Source: Cellulomonas avistercoris
GTDB lineage: Bacteria > Actinomycetota > Actinomycetes > Actinomycetales > Cellulomonadaceae
DNA length: 64,000 nt
Direction: 5' to 3'
Assembly (NCBI RefSeq): GCF_014836445.1
Contig: NZ_JACSQV010000007.1
Location: 159,663 to 223,662 of the forward strand
Shown: piece after piece, positions 8,506 through 17,765 of the stretch
Layout of the letters: each line of letters starts with the position of its first letter
How positions within the stretch are numbered: the first letter of the stretch is position 1
Program-made: the position numbers and the translations under genes
The notes under the pieces: generated by a model
Databases searched by the model: none
What the model saw: only the letters and a program-made list of their open reading frames with translations
What the model was told of the DNA's origin: nothing

Positions 8506-9644
8506 CGCGCGGTGTCGCCCCGTCGGGGAGCGACACCACCGCCCGGCGTCACCGTGCGGAGGGCGGGGTGACCACCACCCCGCCCTCCGGCGGTGCCCCC
8601 GCCCGGGACCGGTGGCGTGGCGTCACCCACGCGGCCCGCTACATCTCGCGCCGCATCGCGATCACCCTGACGCTGCTGCTCGGCGTCACGGTCATGACGT
8701 TCCTCATCGTCCAGGCCGTGCCCGGCGACGCCGCGTCGGCCAACCTGTCCGAGACGGCGCTGAACGACCCCGAGGTCGTCGCCGCGTACCGCGCCAAGTG
8801 GGGCCTCGACCAGCCGCTGCCCGTGCAGTACTGGGTGTACCTGACGAACGTGCTGCAGGGTGACCTCGGCATCTCCCAGCAGACCGGCCGGTCCGTGCTG
8901 GGCGACCTGCTCACCTACGTGCCCGCGACCCTCGAGATCGCGCTGCCGTCGATGCTGCTCGCCGTGGTCATCGGCACCGCCGTCGGGCTCTACGCGGCCG
9001 TGCACCACGACCGCACGGGCGACCAGGTCGTGCGCGTCGGCACCCTCGTCGGGCTCTCGACGCCGTCGTTCTGGCTCTCGCTCGTCGTCCTGTACGTGTT
9101 CTTCTACCTGCTGGGCGTCAGCCCGTCGGGCGGTCGGCTCAGCACGTGGATCGTGCCGCCCGAGCGCGTCACGGGCATGACGACCGTCGACGCCGCCCTC
9201 GCGGGCCGGTGGGACGTGTGGTGGGACGCCGTGCAGCACCTCGCGCTGCCGGTGCTCGTCCTGACCACGCTCACGGTCGCGGTGCTCACGCGCTTCGTGC
9301 GCTCGGCGATGCTCGAGGTGCTCGACGCCGACTACATCCGCGCCGCGCGGGCCAAGGGCCTGCCCGAGCGCACCATCCTGCGCCGCCACGTGCTGCGCGC
9401 CGGGCTCGTGCCCGTCATCACCGTCAGCGGCCTGGCGTTCGCGTCCCTGCTGTCGGGCACCGTGCTCGTCGAGCAGATCTTCGGCTGGCCCGGCGTCGGG
9501 CAGTACGCCTACCGGGCCGCGAGCGGGCTCGACATGCCCGCGATCATGGGCGTCAGCCTCTTCGTCGCGCTCGTGTACACGGCCGTCAACCTCGGCGTCG
9601 ACCTGCTGTACGGCGTCATCGACCCACGGATCAGGGTGTCATGA
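8502..9644 (+). CDS. ABC transporter permease, DppB/OppB type
   Basis: 380 residues when read from the ATG that overlaps the previous stop; the first 45 or so are polar and low in conservation, so a GTG near 8568 is an alternative. Then comes the DppB pattern: RRIAITLTLLLGVTVMTFLIV, a periplasmic part with YRAKWGLDQPLPVQYW, and the cytoplasmic coupling motif near the end (ADYIRAARAKGLPERTILRRH) followed by GWPGVGQYAYRA. About six membrane helices. It pairs with the next gene to form the import channel. Confidence 0.92.
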   Translation: MTRGVAPSGSDTTARRHRAEGGVTTTPPSGGAPARDRWRGVTHAARYISRRIAITLTLLLGVTVMTFLIVQAVPGDAASANLSETALNDPEVVAAYRAKWGLDQPLPVQYWVYLTNVLQGDLGISQQTGRSVLGDLLTYVPATLEIALPSMLLAVVIGTAVGLYAAVHHDRTGDQVVRVGTLVGLSTPSFWLSLVVLYVFFYLLGVSPSGGRLSTWIVPPERVTGMTTVDAALAGRWDVWWDAVQHLALPVLVLTTLTVAVLTRFVRSAMLEVLDADYIRAARAKGLPERTILRRHVLRAGLVPVITVSGLAFASLLSGTVLVEQIFGWPGVGQYAYRAASGLDMPAIMGVSLFVALVYTAVNLGVDLLYGVIDPRIRVS

Positions 9645-10597
9645 GCTTCGAGGTCCAGCGTCCTGCCCCGGTGCCCACCGACGCGTCCGGCGACGTGCCG
9701 GAGGGTCCGGTCGACCGGCGCACCGCCCGCGCGCTCGGGCGCCGCACGTGGCCGCAGCGCCTGCGCGTCCCGTCCGTGCACGGCATCTGGCGTCAGCCCG
9801 CGGTCGTCGTCGCGCTCGTCATCGTCGTCGGCTGGCTCGCCGTCGCCGCGTTCGCGACGCTGATCGCCCCGGCCGACCCGATCGCGCAGTCGCCCGACGT
9901 GTACGCGGCCCCGTCGGCCGCGCACCCGTTCGGCACCGACGAGCTGGGCCGCGACGTGCTCAGCCGCGTGCTGCACGGTGCGCGCCTGTCGCTGCCGCTC
10001 GCGTTCGTCATCGTGCTGGGGTCGCTCGCGGTCGGCGGGCTGCTCGGCCTGGTGGCCGGCTACCTGGGCCGCGTCGCGGACGAGGTCATCATGCGGGTGA
10101 CCGACCTGTTCTTCGCGTTCCCGCAGATCATCCTGGCCATGGCGGTGTCGGCGGCGTTCGGGCCGAGCACGCGCAACGCGGTCCTCGCGCTCATCCTCGT
10201 GTCCTGGCCGACGTACACGCGCGTCATCCGGTCCGCGGTGCTCAGCATCCGCGGGTCGGACTACCTGGCGGCCTCGCGCATGCTCGGCGTGGGCCCGGTG
10301 ACGGCCCTGCGCCGCGACGTGGTGCCCAACTCGGTCGGCCCGGCCGTGGTGCTCGCGACCCTCGAGCTCGGCAACGCCGTGCTCATGCTCGCGGCCCTGT
10401 CCTTCCTCGGCCTCGGGCCGCGCCCGCCCGCACCCGAGTGGGGCGCCATGATCGCCGGCGGCTCACGGGACCTGTCGATGTGGTGGGTCAGCGTGTTCCC
10501 CGGCCTGGCCATCCTCACCGTCGTCCTCGCCTTCAACGTCCTCGGCGACGCGCTGCGCGACCGTCTCGACCCCCGGCACGCGAAGGGCCTGTCATGA
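9641..10597 (+). CDS. ABC transporter permease, DppC/OppC type
   Basis: 318 residues. A polar N-terminus of about 50 residues is followed by a first helix (VVVALVIVVGWLAVAAFATLI), the DppC motif HPFGTDELGRDVLSRVLHGAR, and the coupling region RGSDYLAASRMLGVGPVTALRRD. The end carries RDRLDPRH, typical for this subunit. Its ATG overlaps the stop of the DppB-type gene and its own stop overlaps the start of the first ATPase. Confidence 0.92.
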   Translation: MSFEVQRPAPVPTDASGDVPEGPVDRRTARALGRRTWPQRLRVPSVHGIWRQPAVVVALVIVVGWLAVAAFATLIAPADPIAQSPDVYAAPSAAHPFGTDELGRDVLSRVLHGARLSLPLAFVIVLGSLAVGGLLGLVAGYLGRVADEVIMRVTDLFFAFPQIILAMAVSAAFGPSTRNAVLALILVSWPTYTRVIRSAVLSIRGSDYLAASRMLGVGPVTALRRDVVPNSVGPAVVLATLELGNAVLMLAALSFLGLGPRPPAPEWGAMIAGGSRDLSMWWVSVFPGLAILTVVLAFNVLGDALRDRLDPRHAKGLS

Positions 10598-11601
10598 CCC
10601 GTCTGCTCGACGTCCAGGACCTGGCCGTCGCCCTGCCCGCTGCGGGCGGCGGCACCGTCCCCGTCATCCACCACGCGTCCCTGCACGTCGACGAGGGCGA
10701 GATCGTCGGCATCGCGGGGGAGTCCGGGTCCGGCAAGTCCATGACGGCGCAGGCGCTGCTGGGGCTGCTGCCCGACGGCGCCCAGGTGCGCGGCACGGCG
10801 CGGCTGGACGGCACGGACCTGCTCGCGCTGCGCGGTGCGCAGTGGAACACGGTGCGCGGCAAGCAGGTCGCCATGGTGTTCCAGGACGCGACGTCCGCGC
10901 TGCACCCGATGCTGACGATCGGCCGGCAGCTCACCGAGCACATGCGCCTGCACCTGGGGCTCGACAAGCGCGCCGCGAACCGTCGCGCGGCCGAGCTGCT
11001 CGACCGCGTGCGCATCCCCGAGCCCGAGCGGACGCTCAAGGCCTACTCGCACCAGTTCTCCGGCGGCATGCGCCAGCGCGTGGCCATCGCCGCGGCGCTC
11101 GCGTGCAACCCGCGCCTGCTCATCGCCGACGAGCCGACGACGGCCCTCGACGTGACGGTCCAGGCGGGCATCCTCGAGCTGCTCGACGAGCTGCGGCGCG
11201 ACATGGGCCTGTCGGTCCTGTTCATCACGCACGACCTCGGCGTGCTGGCGGCGCTGACGTCGCGGTCGTACGTCTTCTACGCCGGGCGCGTCATGGAGCA
11301 GGCCCCGACCACGGACCTGCTGCTCGACCCGCGCCACCCGTACACCGCGGCGCTGCTGCGCGCCCGCCCGCACGCCGACGACTCGTGGGGCGCCGCCGGC
11401 ACGCGCGGCACGCACGCCCTGACGACCATCCCGGGCACGCCCGCGACGCCCGCCACCGCGGGCCCCGGCTGCCCCTTCGCGCCGCGCTGCGCGTTCCGCG
11501 AGGACCGCTGCACCGACGCCCCGCCGCCGCTGCTGACCGTGGCCCCGGGCCGCGGCGCGGCGTGCGTCGTCCAGCCCGACCTGCACGAGGTGCCCGCATG
11601 A
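10594..11601 (+). CDS. ABC transporter ATP-binding protein, DppD/OppD type
   Basis: 335 residues. Walker A GESGSGKS at 42-49, signature FSGGMRQRV, Walker [13 protein letters not shown] and switch histidine in FITHDLGV. The C-terminus has the family's oligopeptide extension with a cysteine-containing stretch ([10 protein letters not shown]...RC). It powers import together with the next ATPase. Four-base overlaps on both sides. Confidence 0.93.
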   Translation: MTRLLDVQDLAVALPAAGGGTVPVIHHASLHVDEGEIVGIAGESGSGKSMTAQALLGLLPDGAQVRGTARLDGTDLLALRGAQWNTVRGKQVAMVFQDATSALHPMLTIGRQLTEHMRLHLGLDKRAANRRAAELLDRVRIPEPERTLKAYSHQFSGGMRQRVAIAAALACNPRLLIADEPTTALDVTVQAGILELLDELRRDMGLSVLFITHDLGVLAALTSRSYVFYAGRVMEQAPTTDLLLDPRHPYTAALLRARPHADDSWGAAGTRGTHALTTIPGTPATPATAGPGCPFAPRCAFREDRCTDAPPPLLTVAPGRGAACVVQPDLHEVPA

Positions 11602-12572
11602 GCCTGCTCGAGATCCGCGACGTCGAGGTCGAGTTCCGCTCGCGGAGCCGCGGCACGGTCCGCGCCGTCGACGGCGTGAGCCTCGACGTCGAGCGCGGCC
11701 AGGTCGTCGGGCTCGTCGGCGAGTCCGGGTGCGGCAAGTCGTCGCTCGCCCGGGCCGTCGTGGGGCTCGAGCCCGTGACGACGGGCACGGTGCTGCTCGA
11801 CGGCGCGCCCGTCGCACCGCTGCGGTGGCGCCGCCGCTCGGCGCACGACGTCCGCATGCAGATGGTCTTCCAGAACCCGTACGGGTCCCTCAACCCGCGC
11901 CGCACGATCGGCTCGCAGCTGCGTGACGGCCTGCGCACGCCGGCCGCCGCGACGGACCCCGACGGCGAGGTCCGCCGGCTGCTGGACCTCGTCGGCCTGG
12001 ACGAGGACGCCGCGCAGCGGTACCCCCACCAGTTCTCCGGCGGGCAGCGCCAGCGCGTCGTCATCGCGCGCGCCCTGGCCGCCGACCCCGACGTGCTCGT
12101 CGCGGACGAGCCGGTCACGGCCCTCGACGCGTCGTCGCAGGCGCAGGTGGTCAACCTGCTGGTGCGCCTCGTGCGCGAGCTCGGCCTGGGCATGCTGTTC
12201 ATCTCGCACGACCTGGCGCTGGTGCACGAGATCGCGGACGTCACCGCGGTGATGTACCTGGGCCGGATCGTCGAGTCCGGGCCGACCGACCAGGTGTGGG
12301 CGTCCCCGCAGCACCCGTACACGCGCGCGCTCATCGACGCGCTGCCACGCATCTCCGCGCAGCCGACGCTGCCCGTCGGCCTGCGCGGCGAGGTGCCGGA
12401 CGCGGCGCGCATCCCCACGGGCTGCCGGTTCCGGCCGCGCTGCCCGCGCGCGATGGACGTGTGCACCGGTGAGCCGCCGGTCGTGCAGATCGGTCAGCAG
12501 TGGTCGGCGTGCTGGCTGCACGCGCAGGAGACGGCCGGCACACCCGCCGGCGCGACGGAGGGACGGGCATGA
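11598..12572 (+). CDS. ABC transporter ATP-binding protein, DppF/OppF type
   Basis: 324 residues. Walker A GESGCGKS at 41-48, the QMVFQNPYGSLNPR motif that distinguishes the F-type subunit, signature FSGGQRQRV, Walker B VLVADEPVTALD and ISHDLALV. The C-terminal GCRFRPRCPRAMDVC is the usual cysteine-rich tail. It completes the five-gene importer and overlaps the amidohydrolase gene by four bases, which directly links uptake to hydrolysis. Confidence 0.93.
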   Translation: MSLLEIRDVEVEFRSRSRGTVRAVDGVSLDVERGQVVGLVGESGCGKSSLARAVVGLEPVTTGTVLLDGAPVAPLRWRRRSAHDVRMQMVFQNPYGSLNPRRTIGSQLRDGLRTPAAATDPDGEVRRLLDLVGLDEDAAQRYPHQFSGGQRQRVVIARALAADPDVLVADEPVTALDASSQAQVVNLLVRLVRELGLGMLFISHDLALVHEIADVTAVMYLGRIVESGPTDQVWASPQHPYTRALIDALPRISAQPTLPVGLRGEVPDAARIPTGCRFRPRCPRAMDVCTGEPPVVQIGQQWSACWLHAQETAGTPAGATEGRA

Positions 12573-13813
12573 GCACGACGCAGGGGACGGTCCTGACGGG
12601 CGCGACGGTCTGGGACGGCGTGGCCGACGCGGCCGCGGCGGACCAGGCGCTGCACGTGCTGCCCGACGGCACGCTCGGCGCGGTCGGTCCTGCCGCGGAC
12701 GTGGTGGCCGGCGCCCCGGGCGCGACGGTCGTCGACCTCGCGGGTGCGGTCGTCGTGCCCGGCCTGGTGAACATGCACGTGCACCTCGGCCTCGCGCTGC
12801 CCGGCGCCATGCAGGACGCCGCGCAGGGCGCGGGCGACGCGACGCTCGCGCTGCTCATGGCCGGGAACGCCGCGCAGACGCTGCGCGCCGGGGTCACCAC
12901 CGTGCGCCTGGTGGGGGAGACGAACTTCGCGGACATGGCGCTGCGCACGGCGATCCGCGCCGGTCACGTCCCGGGCCCGCGCATCTTCACCGCCGGGCAC
13001 GCGCTGTGCTGCACGGGCGGGCACGGGCACGACTCCGACGCGATGGAGGCCGACGGCGCCGACGGGTTCCGGCGCGCGACGCGCGTGCAGCTGCGCGCGG
13101 GCGCCGACCTCATCAAGGTCTGCGTCTCCGGCGGCATCGCGGGCCTGCACGAGGCGATCGACACGCCGCAGATGACGGACGACGAGATGGCCGCCGTCAT
13201 CTCGACCGCGCACGACTGGGGCCGCAAGGTCACGGCGCACGCGGGGCCGTCACCGGTCGTGGCGCGCGCCGTCGAGCTCGGCCTGGACTGCGTCGAGCAC
13301 GGCTACGACCTGACGGCCGAGGTGTGCGCGCTCATGGCCGAGCGTGGCGTCGCGTACGTCCCGACCATCACCGTGAGCCGCTGCGAGGAGTTCTTCCGCG
13401 CCAACGGCGTGCCGCAGTGGATGATCGACCGCGCGCTGGGCGCCGGGCCGGTGCACTGGCAGTCGCTGCAGCACGCGATCGCGGCCGGCGTGACGATCAT
13501 GATGGGCACCGACATGCCGCCGCAGGCGGACTACGACGGCACCACCGCGACGGTCCGCGAGATGGAGCTCATGGCCGAGGCGGGCATGTCCCCGCTCGAC
13601 GTGCTGCGTTCGGCGACGAGCGTGGCGGCCGACTGGCTGGGGGGTGACGAGGTCGTCGGGCGCCTGGTCCCCGGTGCGGTGGCGGACCTGCTGGTGCTCG
13701 ACGCGGACCCCGTCACCGACGTGTCGGCGCTGCGGGGGATGCACGCGGTGGTGCAGGGCGGGCGCGTCGTGCGCGACGACCGCGGCGTGCTGACCGGGCT
13801 GGGACGCCCGTGA
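12569..13813 (+). CDS. Metal-dependent amidohydrolase (Xaa-Pro/acyl-amino-acid hydrolase-like)
   Basis: 414 residues, start ATG at 12569 inside the stop of the ATPase gene. Amidohydrolase-superfamily binuclear site: His70 and His72 in MHVHLG, a carboxylatable lysine near 183 (DLIKVCVSGG), histidines in VTAHAG (about 224) and VEHGYD (about 244), and the aspartate in GTDMPP (about 314). The GAVADLLVLDADP motif near the C-terminus is typical of the imidazolonepropionase/prolidase-like branch that cleaves N-acyl or Xaa-Pro compounds. It should hydrolyse the imported compound. The true substrate cannot be read from sequence. Confidence 0.87.
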   Translation: MSTTQGTVLTGATVWDGVADAAAADQALHVLPDGTLGAVGPAADVVAGAPGATVVDLAGAVVVPGLVNMHVHLGLALPGAMQDAAQGAGDATLALLMAGNAAQTLRAGVTTVRLVGETNFADMALRTAIRAGHVPGPRIFTAGHALCCTGGHGHDSDAMEADGADGFRRATRVQLRAGADLIKVCVSGGIAGLHEAIDTPQMTDDEMAAVISTAHDWGRKVTAHAGPSPVVARAVELGLDCVEHGYDLTAEVCALMAERGVAYVPTITVSRCEEFFRANGVPQWMIDRALGAGPVHWQSLQHAIAAGVTIMMGTDMPPQADYDGTTATVREMELMAEAGMSPLDVLRSATSVAADWLGGDEVVGRLVPGAVADLLVLDADPVTDVSALRGMHAVVQGGRVVRDDRGVLTGLGRP

Positions 13814-14160
13814 CGGCGTCCGAGGCCGCACCCGAGAGCGCACCCGACGCGCCGACGACCGACCTGCACGACCTGCGCGTCGTCGTCGACCGCATCGAGG
13901 GCCGGTCGGTGTGCGGCATGCGCGTGGGCGACTGCCTCGAGCTGTCGCAGTCGCGCCTGACCATCCCCGCCGGGCAGCACTTCTGCCTCTACGCGCTGTC
14001 CGCCGTGCTGCCGCTGCTGCCCGCCAAGCAGCGTGACCTGGCACCGGGGGACTGGCTCGCGCAGGACGCGTACGTCGCGTGCCCCGACCCCGAGGAGCGG
14101 CTGATCATGCGCATCGAGCGCACGGGCCGCTCGTCCGTCCCCACCGAGGAGCTCACGTGA
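13810..14160 (+). CDS. TIGR04076 family protein
   Basis: 116 residues from a GTG that overlaps the previous TGA. The pattern DLRVVVDRIEG, a cysteine before the MRVGDCLEL motif, GQHFCLYALSAVLPLLPA and the later ACPDPEERLIMRI matches the small cysteine-containing TIGR04076 family, which is often found beside oxidoreductases and has no established function. The conserved cysteines (in SVCGM, GDCLE, HFCLY and ACPDP) could bind a metal or cluster. Encoded inside the uptake/hydrolysis operon, so a helper role for one of the enzymes is possible. Confidence 0.7.
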   Translation: MTASEAAPESAPDAPTTDLHDLRVVVDRIEGRSVCGMRVGDCLELSQSRLTIPAGQHFCLYALSAVLPLLPAKQRDLAPGDWLAQDAYVACPDPEERLIMRIERTGRSSVPTEELT

Positions 14161-15203
14161 GCGCGCCCCACGACCGTCCCGTGCGGATCACGGTCGCCCT
14201 GCAGTCCGACAAGACGACCGCCGAGTACGGCGCGCTGGCCGAGCGCGTCGAGGGCCACGGGTTCGACGGCCTGTCGGTGTACGCCGACCTGGGCTACCAG
14301 CCGCCGCTGCCCGCACTCCTGACGGCCGCCGCACGCACGCGCTCGCTCACGCTCGGCCCGGCGTGCCTCAACCCGTACCTCACGCACCCCGTGGAGATCG
14401 CCGGCCAGGCCGCGACGCTCGACGAGGCGAGCGGCGGCCGGTCGTACCTGGGCCTGGCGCGCGGGTCGTGGCTCGACCGTGCGGGCGTCGTGCAGGACCG
14501 GCCCCTGGCGGCGCTGGAGGACACGGTCGCGATCGTGCGGCGCCTGCTCGCGGGCGACGACGCGGGCTACGAGGGCACGGTGCACTCGCTGCCCGCCGGC
14601 ACGGGCCTGCACTACCGCCCGCTGCGCGCGTCGGTCGACGTGCTGCTCGGCGTGTGGGGCCCGCGCGGTGCGCGCCTCGCGGGGCGGATCGCCGACGAGG
14701 TGAAGATCGGCGGGTCCACCAACCCCGACATGGTGCGGCTCATGCGCACGTGGCTCGACGACGCGTCGGTCGCCGCCGGCCGCGGCGCCGGTGCCGTCGG
14801 CGTCGTCGCGGGCGCCGTGACGGTCGTCGACGAGGACGGCGCGCTGGCCCGGCGCGTCGCGCGGCGCGAGGTCGCGATGTACGTCGACGTGGTCGCGGCG
14901 CTCGACCCGACGGTCGACGTCGACCCCGACCTGCTGCACCGCCTGCACGACCTGCTGGCCGCGGGCGCCCTCGACGAGGCCGGCGCCCTGCTGCCCGACG
15001 ACCTGCTGGACCGCTTCTGCTTCGCCGGCACGCCGCAGGCGGTCGCCGAGCGGACCGTCGCGCTGGTCGAGGCGGGCGCGACCCGCGTCGAGTTCGGCAC
15101 GCCGCACGGGCTGACCGGCCCCGGCGGCATCGACCTGCTGGGCGCGGCCGTGCTGCCCGCCGTGCGCGAGGCGCTGGGCGCGACGGCGGGGGTCGTGGCG
15201 TGA
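14157..15203 (+). CDS. LLM-class (luciferase-like) flavin- or F420-dependent oxidoreductase
   Basis: 348 residues, GTG start at 14157 overlapping the previous stop (GTGA). The TIM-barrel family pattern is clear: VEGHGFDGLSVYADLGYQPP, RTRSLTLGPACLNPYLTHP, TLDEASGGRSYLGLARGSWLDRAG, and LGVWGPRGARLAGRIADEVKIGG. In actinobacteria most such proteins use F420 or FMN for hydride transfer. A role in a catabolic operon suggests oxidation or reduction of a product released by the hydrolases. Substrate unknown. Confidence 0.87.
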   Translation: MSAPHDRPVRITVALQSDKTTAEYGALAERVEGHGFDGLSVYADLGYQPPLPALLTAAARTRSLTLGPACLNPYLTHPVEIAGQAATLDEASGGRSYLGLARGSWLDRAGVVQDRPLAALEDTVAIVRRLLAGDDAGYEGTVHSLPAGTGLHYRPLRASVDVLLGVWGPRGARLAGRIADEVKIGGSTNPDMVRLMRTWLDDASVAAGRGAGAVGVVAGAVTVVDEDGALARRVARREVAMYVDVVAALDPTVDVDPDLLHRLHDLLAAGALDEAGALLPDDLLDRFCFAGTPQAVAERTVALVEAGATRVEFGTPHGLTGPGGIDLLGAAVLPAVREALGATAGVVA

Positions 15204-16870
15204 CGACCCGCACCGTCCTCGACGCCTACGTCAGCGACCTCGCCGGCCTCGACCCGGACGCGGCCGAGGCGCTGGGCCGCACCGGCGTCATGCGCGTGCC
15301 GGACCTGTCGCCCGACGCGTTCGCCGCGCGCAACGACCTCGACCGGCGCACGCTCGCCGCGCTGCGCGCCGCACCCGCCGACGGCCCGGACGCCACGCTG
15401 CGCCTGGCCGCGCTCGAGCGGCTCGGCAGCGACGTCGCGCTCGACGAGGTCGGCTTCACGCGCCGGCTGCTCGCGCCGCTGGCCACGCCCGTGCACCTGG
15501 TGCGGCAGGTCTTCGACGGGCTGCCGCGCGCCACCGAGGCGGACTGGCACCGCGTCGCGTGCCACCTCGCGGAGGTGCCGCGCGCGCTCGAGCAGTACAC
15601 GGCCACGCTGCACGACGCGGCGGACCGCGGGCACGTCGTCGCCCAGCGGCAGGTGCGGGCCGTCGCGGACCAGTGCGACGCGTGGGTCCGCGACGCGTAC
15701 TACCACGCGCTCGTCCGCGAGTACTCCGGCGCCGACGCGTCGCTCGGCATCGCGCTGTGCGAGCGCGCGCACGCGGCGACCGACGCGACCTCCCGGTTCG
15801 CGTCCGGCCTGCGCGACCGGCTGCTGCCGCGCGCCGGGAGCACCGACGGCGTCGGGCGTGAGACGTACGCCGTGACCAGCGCGGCCTTCCTCGGCACGTC
15901 GGTCGACCTCGACGCCCTGTACGCCTGGGGCTGGGACGAGATCGCGCGGCTCCAGGGACGCGCGCGCGAGCTCGCGCGTGCCGTCGTCGGGACGCCCGAC
16001 GTCGCGGCTGCGGTCGCGGCGCTCGACGCCGACGTCGCGCGGCACGTCGAGGTCGGCGCGCCGCTCGAGCGGTGGCTGCAGGACCGGCTCGACGCGGTCA
16101 CCGACGCCGTCGACGGCCGCTGGTTCGACGTCCCCGCGGCGCACCGCCGCGTCGAGGCCCGCCTGACCACGGCCGCGTCGGGCGTCATGTACTACACGCC
16201 CGCCGACGCCGCGGGCACCCGGCCGGGCCGCGTGTGGTGGACCGTGCCGCCGGGCACCGCGCACGTCGCCACGTGGCGCGACGTGTCGACCGTGCACCAC
16301 GAGGGCGTCCCGGGGCACCACCTGCAGCACGCGATCACGTACGGCCTGGACCTGCACCCGTGGCAGCGGCTGCTGTGCCACGTGCACGGGTACGCCGAGG
16401 GCTGGGCGCACCACGCCGAGCACCTCGCGGAGGACATCGGCCTGCTCGACGACCCGGGCGAGCGGCTCGGCGCGGTCTTCGCGCAGCTGTGGCGCGCGTG
16501 CCGCATCGTCATCGACATCGGCCTGCACCTCGACCTGCCGGTGCCCGCCCGCACCGGCGTGCGCTGCCTCGACGGTCAGGCCCGCTGGACCCCGGAGCTC
16601 GGCGTCCAGGTGCTGCAGGAGGTCGCCGAGGTGGACCCGACGACCGCACGCTTCGAGGTCGACCGGTACCTCGGCTGGCCCGGCCAGGCGCTGGCGTTCA
16701 AGGTCGGCGCGCGGCTGTGGCAGCAGGTCCGCGACGAGGTCGGCGACCTCGACCTCAAGACGTTCCACATGACCGCCCTCGGCCTGGGCCCCATGGGCCT
16801 GGGGCCGCTGCGGACCGCCCTGACCACCGGCGCCCTGCGGGGCGCCCCGTCCGACAGGACCGACGCATGA
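15200..16870 (+). CDS. DUF885-family metallopeptidase-like protein
   Basis: 556 residues, GTG start overlapping the previous stop. The C-terminal half has the DUF885 signature HHEGVPGHHLQ (about residues 366-377), an HExxxH-like zinc motif, followed by the GYAEGWAHHAEHLAED helix that supplies the glutamate ligand. The rest is helical. Members with known activity are cytoplasmic peptidases or carboxypeptidases. In this operon it is the best candidate for cleaving an imported peptide-like substrate, alone or after the amidohydrolase. Confidence 0.83.
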   Translation: MTTRTVLDAYVSDLAGLDPDAAEALGRTGVMRVPDLSPDAFAARNDLDRRTLAALRAAPADGPDATLRLAALERLGSDVALDEVGFTRRLLAPLATPVHLVRQVFDGLPRATEADWHRVACHLAEVPRALEQYTATLHDAADRGHVVAQRQVRAVADQCDAWVRDAYYHALVREYSGADASLGIALCERAHAATDATSRFASGLRDRLLPRAGSTDGVGRETYAVTSAAFLGTSVDLDALYAWGWDEIARLQGRARELARAVVGTPDVAAAVAALDADVARHVEVGAPLERWLQDRLDAVTDAVDGRWFDVPAAHRRVEARLTTAASGVMYYTPADAAGTRPGRVWWTVPPGTAHVATWRDVSTVHHEGVPGHHLQHAITYGLDLHPWQRLLCHVHGYAEGWAHHAEHLAEDIGLLDDPGERLGAVFAQLWRACRIVIDIGLHLDLPVPARTGVRCLDGQARWTPELGVQVLQEVAEVDPTTARFEVDRYLGWPGQALAFKVGARLWQQVRDEVGDLDLKTFHMTALGLGPMGLGPLRTALTTGALRGAPSDRTDA

Positions 16871-17253
16871 CCACCGACGCCCGCGGCGAGATCGTCTCCC
16901 GCATCTCGACCATGTACGACGCGCTGGGCGACCGGCCGCGGTTCGACGCGCACCTGCACCCGGACGTGCTCATGTGGGAGTCCGACGCCGAGGGGCTCCT
17001 GCGCGGGCTGCCCGCGCTCGACACGCTGCGCGACGAGCGCCGTGCGCGTGCCGCTGACGGCCCGCGGCCGGTGTCCGTCGCGCCGCACGTGGTCGCGGCC
17101 GACGCGTGGGGCGACACGGGCGTGGTCCGCTACGAGCTGCACGCCACCTACGACGACGGCACCGCCGACGAGGTCTTCCGCGTCACCGACGTGCTGCGCC
17201 GCGAGGACGGCACGTGGCGGATCGTGCACCACCACGCGGAGCGCCGGGACTGA
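16867..17253 (+). CDS. SnoaL-like/NTF2-fold protein
   Basis: 128 residues with the cone-shaped NTF2 pattern: an N-terminal helix (ISTMYDALGDRPRFDAHLHPD), PDVLMWESD strand, then strands VVRYELHATYDDGTADEVFRVTDVLRREDGTWRIVHHHAE. Such proteins bind small hydrophobic or polar ligands, as isomerases or as non-enzymatic binders. Last gene of the ten-gene chain, overlapping the DUF885 stop by four bases. The specific role is not deducible. Confidence 0.75.
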   Translation: MTTDARGEIVSRISTMYDALGDRPRFDAHLHPDVLMWESDAEGLLRGLPALDTLRDERRARAADGPRPVSVAPHVVAADAWGDTGVVRYELHATYDDGTADEVFRVTDVLRREDGTWRIVHHHAERRD

Positions 17254-17362
17254 CCCGTCGCCCGCGGCGCGCGGGCCGGGGCTGCGTCGCCCGCGGGGCC
17301 CGTCGGGGGCACCATGGGAGGCACGCGCGGTGCCCGGCCGTCGCCGACGGAGGGGGTCCGTG

Positions 17363-17749
17363 ATGGTCGTCGTGGGTCTGGTGCTCGCGGGGCTCGCCGC
17401 GCTCGTGCACGTCTACATCTTCTGGCTCGAGTCGGTGGCGTGGACGACGCCGCGCGCCCGCCGCATCTTCGGCATGGGCCCGCAGGAGGCCGAGGCCACG
17501 CGCGCGCTCGCGTACAACCAGGGTTTCTACAACCTGTTCCTGGCCGTGGTGGTGGTCGTCGGCATCGTGCTCGTCGCCGCGGGCCACCTCGCGGTGGGGT
17601 CCGCGCTCGTGCTCGCCGGTGCGGGGTCGATGGTCGCGGCCGCCCTCGTGCTGCTGCTGTCGGACCGCAGCAAGGCGTCGGCGGCACGCTCGCAGGGGCT
17701 GCTGCCGCTGCTCGGCGTCGTCGCGCTCGTCGTGGGGCTGGTGGCCTGA
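17363..17749 (+). CDS. DUF1304 membrane protein
   Basis: 128 residues with four predicted membrane helices. The N-terminal VHVYIFWLESVAWTTPRARRIF followed by an alanine/asparagine-rich YNQGFYNLFLA motif is the DUF1304 signature. GGAGGGGG precedes the GTG-ATG pair at 17360-17365; ATG 17363 is used. About 110 bases separate it from the catabolic operon, so it is probably transcribed on its own. Function unknown. Confidence 0.8.
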   Translation: MVVVGLVLAGLAALVHVYIFWLESVAWTTPRARRIFGMGPQEAEATRALAYNQGFYNLFLAVVVVVGIVLVAAGHLAVGSALVLAGAGSMVAAALVLLLSDRSKASAARSQGLLPLLGVVALVVGLVA

Positions 17750-17765
17750 CGCGCCGACGGCGTCG

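Noticed and set aside
14612..16768. A 718-codon leftward frame opposite the DUF885 and LLM genes
   Set aside because: Shadow of the real genes with a biased composition and no ribosome site.
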